Positions 58,756-64,000 of a stretch of 64,000 bases of DNA are shown here, piece after piece. The notes under the pieces are model-generated. The model made no database searches, was not told the origin of the DNA, and saw only the letters and a program-made list of their open reading frames with translations. The DNA lies in contig JAUSID010000177.1 in the NCBI GenBank assembly GCA_030648295.1, positions 62,001-126,000 of the forward strand, given 5' to 3'. A program made the translations under genes and the position numbers. The DNA comes from Opitutaceae bacterium (lineage in GTDB: Bacteria > Verrucomicrobiota > Verrucomicrobiia > Opitutales > Opitutaceae). How positions within the stretch are numbered: the first letter of the stretch is position 1; each line of letters opens with the position of its first letter.

Positions 58756-60261
58756 ATGAACGCTCTCAGCCGCCGCACCTTCCTCAAAACCTCCGCCGTT
58801 GCGACCGCCGCCACCGCGCTTTCGGCGCGTTCGTGGGGCCAGGTCGCAGGCGCCAACAGCGACATCCGCGTCGCCGTCATCGGCCTGAATGGCCGCGGCC
58901 GCGGGAGCCACCTCAAGAGTCTGTTGCGGATACCGGGCGTCCGCGTCGTCGCGCTGTGCGACGCCGACACGGGAGTGCTCGAAAGCGCCAAGGGCGACGT
59001 GAAGAAGGGCAACGTCAAAACCTACGTCGATCTGCGGCAGCTGCTCGAGTCACGGGAGATTGACGCGGTCACGATCGCGACGCCCAACCACCAGCATTCG
59101 TTGCAGGCCGTGTGGGCGTGCCAGGCGGGCAAGGACGTATACGTCGAGAAACCCGTTTCACACAACGTGTGGGAGGGCCGGCAGCTCGTGAACGCGGCGC
59201 GAAAATTCGATCGCGTGGTGCAGGCCGGAACGCAGATTCGCTCGGGCGCCGGGTTGCAGGAGGCGGTGGCCTGGGTGCAGGCCGGAAATCTTGGCAAGAT
59301 TACCGCATCCCGCGGATTCTGCTACAAGCGCCGCGACACCATCGGCAAGACCGACGGCCCGCAGCAGCCGCCCGCGAGCGTGAACTACGATTTGTGGTGC
59401 GGCCCCGCGCCGCTCGACCCGCTGCGCCGCCGCAAGCTGCATTACGACTGGCACTGGGTCTACGTCACCGGCAACGGTGACGTCGGCAACCAGGGTATCC
59501 ACCAAATGGATGTGGCGCGCTGGTTCCTCGGCGAAAAAGGATTGCCGCGGCACACGCTGAGCATTGGCGGCCGGCTGGGCTACGTCGACGACGGCAACAC
59601 GCCGAACACGCAGGTGGTGATTCACGACTACGCGACGGCGCCGTTGATTTTCGAAGTGCGCGGACTCCCGGCGAAACCAGGTGCCGCGGCCCGCGCTCCC
59701 GCCGCCGGCGACGGCAAGCGTGGCAACACGATGGACGAGTATCGCGGCGTCTCGATCGGCAACGTGATCGATTGCGAGGGCGGCTATATCGTCGTGCCGA
59801 GCTATTTCGCCGCCACGGCCTACGACAAGGCGGGCAAGGTCGTGAAGGAGTTCAAGGGCAGTGACCGCCACATGAGCAATTTCATCGATGTCGTGCGCAG
59901 CCGGAAGATGGCAAGTCTCTACGGCCGCATCGAGGAAGGCCATGTTTCGAGCGCGCTCTGCCATCTGGGCAACATCTCGCACATCCTCGGCAAGGGCAGC
60001 GCGCCGGACGCCCTGCGCGAAAAAGTGAAGGGCAACGCGCCGCTCGCCGAAGCCCATGGCCGGATGGCCGAGCATCTCGGGGTCAACAAGGTGGACCTGA
60101 AGGCGACACCGCTGACGTACGGTATGCCGCTGACGCTCAACCCCGCGCAGGAAAATTTCACCGGCGAGTTCGCGGCCCATGCCAATCCGCTGCTGACGCG
60201 GAAGTATCGCGCGCCGTTTGTCGTTCCCGCGGTCACGGCAGACACGCGCGTGGCCTCTTAG
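58756..60261 (+). CDS. Gfo/Idh/MocA-family oxidoreductase with Tat signal
   Basis: 501 residues. The N-terminus SRRTFLKTSAVATAATAL is a twin-arginine signal, so the folded enzyme is exported with its cofactor. VAVIGLNGRGRGSHL is the NAD(P) motif, DVYVEKPVSHNVWEG the conserved EKP, and GNQGIHQMDVARWF the catalytic His region. Exported members act on sugar substrates in polysaccharide breakdown. Probably one transcription unit with the DUF6807 gene 57 bp upstream. Confidence 0.92.
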   Translation: MNALSRRTFLKTSAVATAATALSARSWGQVAGANSDIRVAVIGLNGRGRGSHLKSLLRIPGVRVVALCDADTGVLESAKGDVKKGNVKTYVDLRQLLESREIDAVTIATPNHQHSLQAVWACQAGKDVYVEKPVSHNVWEGRQLVNAARKFDRVVQAGTQIRSGAGLQEAVAWVQAGNLGKITASRGFCYKRRDTIGKTDGPQQPPASVNYDLWCGPAPLDPLRRRKLHYDWHWVYVTGNGDVGNQGIHQMDVARWFLGEKGLPRHTLSIGGRLGYVDDGNTPNTQVVIHDYATAPLIFEVRGLPAKPGAAARAPAAGDGKRGNTMDEYRGVSIGNVIDCEGGYIVVPSYFAATAYDKAGKVVKEFKGSDRHMSNFIDVVRSRKMASLYGRIEEGHVSSALCHLGNISHILGKGSAPDALREKVKGNAPLAEAHGRMAEHLGVNKVDLKATPLTYGMPLTLNPAQENFTGEFAAHANPLLTRKYRAPFVVPAVTADTRVAS

Positions 60262-60290
60262 TCGGTCGATCGGCGCTGGCTTGAATGTGG

Positions 60291-60345
60291 CATGGGCGTC
60301 CCCCGCCCATGATGGTTTCACCGAATGGCGTTTCGAAAAGCGAAA
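60291..60345. repeat. Two hairpins in the gap before the GH51 gene
   Basis: CATGGGCG and CGCCCATG (60291-60311) form a stem with a TCCCC loop; a second stem GCGTTTCG/CGAAACGC lies at about 60325-60345. The remaining gap to 60494 shows no gene. Confidence 0.55.
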
Positions 60346-60494
60346 CGCTCACGCGTTCCGCTACACCGGAGCTACCGCCGCACTGCCAATAGAGACCTCT
60401 ATCCTCCGCGGGCTCCCCGCGCCGCGGACTGTCTGCCGCTAATTGTCTGGGCCGGCGTTGCCGGCGCGCGTAGCATCGCGCCCGCTTTCCCGCG

Positions 60495-62051
60495 ATGAAC
60501 TCGAAATTATTCCTGGCCTCACTCTGCGTGGCCACGGTCGCGCGGTTGGGATTTGCCGCCGAGACCGCCACGGTCCGGTTCTCACTCGACGCCGACAAAC
60601 CAGGCGCGGTGATCAACCGCAACGTCTACGGCCAGTTCGCCGAGCATCTCGGCCGCTGCATCTACGAGGGGATTTGGGTCGGCGAGCAATCGCCCATCCC
60701 GAACACCCGCGGTTATCGCAACGATGTCGTGGCCGCGCTCAAGACGCTGCAGGTGCCCTTGCTGCGCTGGCCGGGCGGCTGTTTCGCGGACGAGTACCAC
60801 TGGAAGGACGGCATCGGCCCGCGCGAGTCGCGTCCTGCCATGATCAATACGCACTGGGGCGGAGTGGTGGAGAACAACCATTTTGGCACCCACGAGTTTC
60901 TCGACTTCTGCGAGCTGATTGGCGCCGAGCCGTTCGTGTGCCTGAACGTCGGCAGCGGCACGGTCCAGGAAGCGATGGAGTGGGTCGAGTACATGACCTC
61001 GGATGCGCAGTCGCCGATGGCCAATCTGCGCCGGAAAAACGGGCGCGAAAAATCGTGGCGCGTCCGTTACGTCGCCGTCGGCAACGAAAGCTGGGGCTGC
61101 GGCGGCACCATGCGGCCGGAGTTCTACGCCGACAATTTCCGGCGGTACAACACGTTCATTAAAAACTACAGTCCCGACTACCGGATCTACCGCGTCGCGT
61201 GCGGGCCGAATGGCGACAACTACGCCTGGACCGAGACGCTGATGAAGGAGGCCGCCCGCTGGATGAACGGCCTGGCGCTGCATAATTACACCCTGCCGAC
61301 CGGGAACTGGCAGAAGAAGGGCAGCTCCACCCAGTTCAGCGAAGACGAGTATTTCTCCACCCTGCGGAACGCGGTGCGGATGGACGAATTGATCACGAAA
61401 CACCTCGCGATCATGGACCAGGCGGATCCGCGAAAACGCGTGGACCTCGTCGTCGACGAGTGGGGCGTCTGGACGGACGTCGAGCCGGGCACGAATCGCG
61501 GATTCCTTTATCAGCAGGACACGCTGCGCAATGCGATCGTCGCGGCGCTGCATCTGCACATTTTCCAGAAACACGCAGCGCGGGTGTCGATGGCGAACAT
61601 CGCGCAGATGATCAACGTGCTCCAGGCGATGATTCTGACCGAAAAGGAAAAGATGCTCCTCACGCCGACCTACCACGTGTTCGAAATGTTCAAGGTGCAC
61701 CAAGGCGCCACGTCGCTGCCGGTCGAAGTGAGTTCGCCCGACTATGCCCGCGCGGCGCAGAAGCTTGCGGCCGTCAGTGTGTCGGCTTCGCGCGACGCGG
61801 CGGGAAAAATCCACGTTTCACTGGTCAACGCGGATCCAAGCCGCGACTTTCAGGTATCGGCCCAACTCTCCGGCGTTCGCGCGAACCGTGCGACGGGCCG
61901 CATTCTCACCGCGGCCGCGGTGGCGGCGCACAACACCTTCGCGGCCCCCGACACGGTGAAACCAGTCGCATTCACCGCTGCGACGATTTCGGGCGAGAAG
62001 CTCGACCTGATGCTCCCGGCGAAATCGATCGTCATGGTGGAGCTGAACTGA
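60495..62051 (+). CDS. Alpha-L-arabinofuranosidase, GH51, exported
   Basis: 518 residues with signal peptide ([19 protein letters not shown]). The GH51 start [20 protein letters not shown], acid/base Glu in [11 protein letters not shown] and nucleophile Glu in VVDEWGVW are all present, and the protein ends in the C-terminal beta domain. It removes terminal arabinofuranose from arabinan or arabinoxylan. It lies before a GH43 arabinanase gene, which would cut the same backbone. Confidence 0.93.
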   Translation: MNSKLFLASLCVATVARLGFAAETATVRFSLDADKPGAVINRNVYGQFAEHLGRCIYEGIWVGEQSPIPNTRGYRNDVVAALKTLQVPLLRWPGGCFADEYHWKDGIGPRESRPAMINTHWGGVVENNHFGTHEFLDFCELIGAEPFVCLNVGSGTVQEAMEWVEYMTSDAQSPMANLRRKNGREKSWRVRYVAVGNESWGCGGTMRPEFYADNFRRYNTFIKNYSPDYRIYRVACGPNGDNYAWTETLMKEAARWMNGLALHNYTLPTGNWQKKGSSTQFSEDEYFSTLRNAVRMDELITKHLAIMDQADPRKRVDLVVDEWGVWTDVEPGTNRGFLYQQDTLRNAIVAALHLHIFQKHAARVSMANIAQMINVLQAMILTEKEKMLLTPTYHVFEMFKVHQGATSLPVEVSSPDYARAAQKLAAVSVSASRDAAGKIHVSLVNADPSRDFQVSAQLSGVRANRATGRILTAAAVAAHNTFAAPDTVKPVAFTAATISGEKLDLMLPAKSIVMVELN

Positions 62052-62106
62052 GCCGATTGCGTCATGGATCGACGAGTGGAACGGGTGAAGTGCGAAGCAG
62101 CAGTAT

Positions 62107-62134
62107 CTGGGAGCGCGGGCGTCCCGCCCGCAAT
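62107..62134. repeat. REP-like GC hairpin overlapping a start codon
   Basis: CTGGGAGC-GCGGGC-GTCC-CGCCCGC: a GCGGG(C)/(G)CCCGC stem, the reverse type of the element at 40008-40034. The ATG at 62133 chosen for the GH43 gene begins at its right edge. Confidence 0.65.
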
Positions 62135-64000
62135 GGGTACGACTTCGTGGAATCCGCGCGATAAACGGCCGGCGGCGAAGTCGGAACGGAAATATCCAGC
62201 CTCCTTACGTCGGCTGCTACGGCAGGGCCTTTTGGCGGGATTCTGCATCGCCGCGTTCGCGCTGCCCTCGCCGGGCACGAGCGCCGCTGAAGCTGCAACC
62301 GGTTCACCGGTCGCACCGAAGCCGCTCTATCGGGATCCCGTCCATGACGGAGCAGCGGACCCGGTGGTCGTCTGGAATCCGCACGCGAAACGCTGGTGGA
62401 TGTTCTACACCAACCGCCGCGCGAATACGCCCGGACTTTCCGGCGTAGCCTGGGTGCACGGCACGAAAATCGGGATCGCCGAATCGCCCGACGGAGCGAA
62501 CTGGACGCCGGCTGGTTCGGCTGAAATTGACCTTCCCGCCGATGTCGGTGGCCCGCAGCCGACGTTGTGGGCGCCGGAGGTCGTTACCAGCTCCGATGGC
62601 GCGCACCACATGTTTCTCACCGTGGTGCCTGGCGTATTCGAAAACTGGGAACATCCGCGGAGCATCGTTCATCTCACGAGTCCGGATTTGAGGAAATGGA
62701 TGTATGTCTCGACGCTGAAGCTTTCGTCCGACCGGGTGATCGATGCGGGCGTGACCGCGATGCCGGGAGGCGGCTGGCGGCTGTGGTACAACAATGAGCG
62801 CGACAACAAATCCATTTACCACGCCGACAGCCGGGATCTCAAAACCTGGAATGACCGCGGCAAGGTGAGCTCAGTCCAGGGACGCGGTGAGGGCCCGTGC
62901 GTCTTCACCTGGCGCGGCCGCCATTGGATGCTGGTGGACACCTGGCGCGGGCTCGCGGCTTTCCGTTCGCTCGACCTCGATCAGTGGGCACCGCAGCCCA
63001 AGCTGCTGCTCGATCAGCCGGGCCGCGGTCCCGATGACGGCGTGGTCGGCGGCCATCCCGGGGTGGTGGTGAGCGGCGGTCGTGCCTTCTGTTTCTATTT
63101 CACCCATCCGGGACGCACCGGTGCGGCCGTGGACAAGAACGCGGTCGAGTTTCGCCGCAGCTCCATCCAAGTGGTCGAATTGTTCGAAAATGACGGCTGG
63201 CTCACGTGCGACCGCGATGCGCCGACGCGAATCGCGCTCGTTCCGCCCGATGCTCGGCGGGCGCCGGCCGCCGCGAATCCGGCCGCGACTGCTCGCGCTC
63301 CGGCTGACGCCGCGGCGCTGCGGGCCTTCGGCAGCCGTGACATCCGGACGCACGATCCCTCGACGCTCGCGAATTCAAAGGGTGAATACTGGCTGTTTCA
63401 TACCGGCCGCGGCGTGCCCTCGTGGCGCTCGAAAGACCTGCACACCTGGACGGAGGGGCCGCCGGTTTTCCAGACCTCACCCGCGTGGGTCGCCGAAGCG
63501 GTGCCGGAGAACCGCAACCTGAACTTCTGGGCGCCGGACATCATCAAGGTCGCCAACCGTTTTTTCCTGTACTATTCCGTCTCGTCGTTCGGCAAGCGGA
63601 CGTCCGCGATCGCACTGGCGACGAATACGACGCTCGATCCGGCGGACCCGGCTTTCGGCTGGAAGGACGAGGGGCCGATCGTCAAGTCCGGCAGCGCGGA
63701 CAATTTCAACGCGATCGATCCGGCGCTTTTCCGGGATGACGACGGCCGGTTGTGGATGGCGTTCGGCTCGTATTGGAGCGGTCTCAAGCTGCTCGAACTC
63801 GATCCGCAGACGGGCAAACGGATCTCCCCGGATTCCCCGCTGCACGCAATTGCGCACAGCCGCTCGATTGAGGCCGTGTTCCTTCATCGGCATGGGTCGC
63901 GGTATTATCTTTTCGTCAACCACGGCTGGTGCTGCCGCGGCGTCAACAGCACGTACCACATTCGCGTCGGCCGCGCCGAAAAGATCACCGGGCCTTACCT
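62133..64000 (+). CDS. GH43 arabinanase with N-terminal second beta-propeller, 5' part (runs off the window)
   Basis: Open to the window end, about 622 residues visible. Start ATG 62133 or 62064 (23 residues longer). RRLLRQGLLAGFCIAAFALP is a signal peptide. Residues about 65-370 form a first GH43-like propeller (YRDPVHDGAADPVVVWN, LWAPEVVTSSDG). From about 405 a second one fits endo-1,5-alpha-L-arabinanase: RTHDPSTLANSKGEYWLF with the catalytic base Asp, NFWAPDIIKV, FNAIDPALFRDDDGRLW with the pKa-tuning Asp, and SRSIEAVFLHRHG with the acid Glu. It should act outside the cytoplasm on arabinan with the GH51 enzyme. Confidence 0.88.
   Translation, partial: MGTTSWNPRDKRPAAKSERKYPASLRRLLRQGLLAGFCIAAFALPSPGTSAAEAATGSPVAPKPLYRDPVHDGAADPVVVWNPHAKRWWMFYTNRRANTPGLSGVAWVHGTKIGIAESPDGANWTPAGSAEIDLPADVGGPQPTLWAPEVVTSSDGAHHMFLTVVPGVFENWEHPRSIVHLTSPDLRKWMYVSTLKLSSDRVIDAGVTAMPGGGWRLWYNNERDNKSIYHADSRDLKTWNDRGKVSSVQGRGEGPCVFTWRGRHWMLVDTWRGLAAFRSLDLDQWAPQPKLLLDQPGRGPDDGVVGGHPGVVVSGGRAFCFYFTHPGRTGAAVDKNAVEFRRSSIQVVELFENDGWLTCDRDAPTRIALVPPDARRAPAAANPAATARAPADAAALRAFGSRDIRTHDPSTLANSKGEYWLFHTGRGVPSWRSKDLHTWTEGPPVFQTSPAWVAEAVPENRNLNFWAPDIIKVANRFFLYYSVSSFGKRTSAIALATNTTLDPADPAFGWKDEGPIVKSGSADNFNAIDPALFRDDDGRLWMAFGSYWSGLKLLELDPQTGKRISPDSPLHAIAHSRSIEAVFLHRHGSRYYLFVNHGWCCRGVNSTYHIRVGRAEKITGPY

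Overview
The window is high-GC bacterial DNA that reads best as a verrucomicrobium of the Opitutaceae type. This is inferred from gene content and spacer style, not from a marker-gene comparison. Nearly all of it is chromosomal core: F1Fo ATP synthase, mnmE/mnmG/trmB, recA, RNase D, queC/queE, gltB/gltD, feoAAB and pdxH. No rRNA, tRNA or CRISPR array was seen. A perfect 16-bp palindrome matching the ParB-binding parS consensus lies inside mnmG, so the middle of the window may lie within reach of the replication origin.

Layout. 1-6.4 kb: tail of an FAD oxidoreductase, an APC permease overlapping a serine hydrolase, and a convergent EF-hand membrane protein. 6.5-12.7 kb: a repeat-rich spacer, divergent RNA methyltransferases (RlmD-like and TrmH-like), then an OleC/OleD pair of head-to-head hydrocarbon synthesis and a small lipoprotein. 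12.8-17.1 kb: RNase D and a histone-deacetylase-like enzyme on the minus strand, queC-queE-exoD on the plus strand. 17.1-19.4 kb: two divergent TerC-family proteins, one behind a leader with an SD-sequestering hairpin. 19.4-22.3 kb: the ferrous iron operon feoA-feoA-feoB plus a small Cys-rich protein. 22.8-33.6 kb: a long minus-strand run mnmE, mnmG, trmB, atpB-E-F-H-A-G-D-C, closed by a terminator. 33.7-40 kb: pdxH, a HlyD/FtsX-permease/ATPase export set and a Sel1 protein. 40.2-46.6 kb: recA, a large secreted helical protein of unknown function, an ion transporter and a nucleotide-sugar epimerase. 46.7-47.9 kb: decayed gene remnants. 48.2-54.8 kb: glutaredoxin, gltB, gltD. 55.0-57.6 kb: a small accessory island with a toxin-antitoxin pair, a truncated vsr and an ATPase-nuclease gene bracketed by copies of a hairpin repeat. 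57.7-64 kb: sugar-degradation genes (DUF6807-like, Gfo/Idh/MocA, GH51 arabinofuranosidase, GH43 arabinanase running off the end).

The most unusual signal is in the spacers. Many are built from short words repeated with a period of 7 or 9 bp, drifting in sequence, and often laid out as an inverted pair around a GC-rich core. They occur inside operons and supply the start or stop of at least one gene. Other points of interest are the ATPase/PD-(D/E)XK cassette between hairpin repeats, two identical palindromes that add about 43 in-frame residues to oleD, the parS site in mnmG, and the truncated vsr beside a toxin-antitoxin pair.
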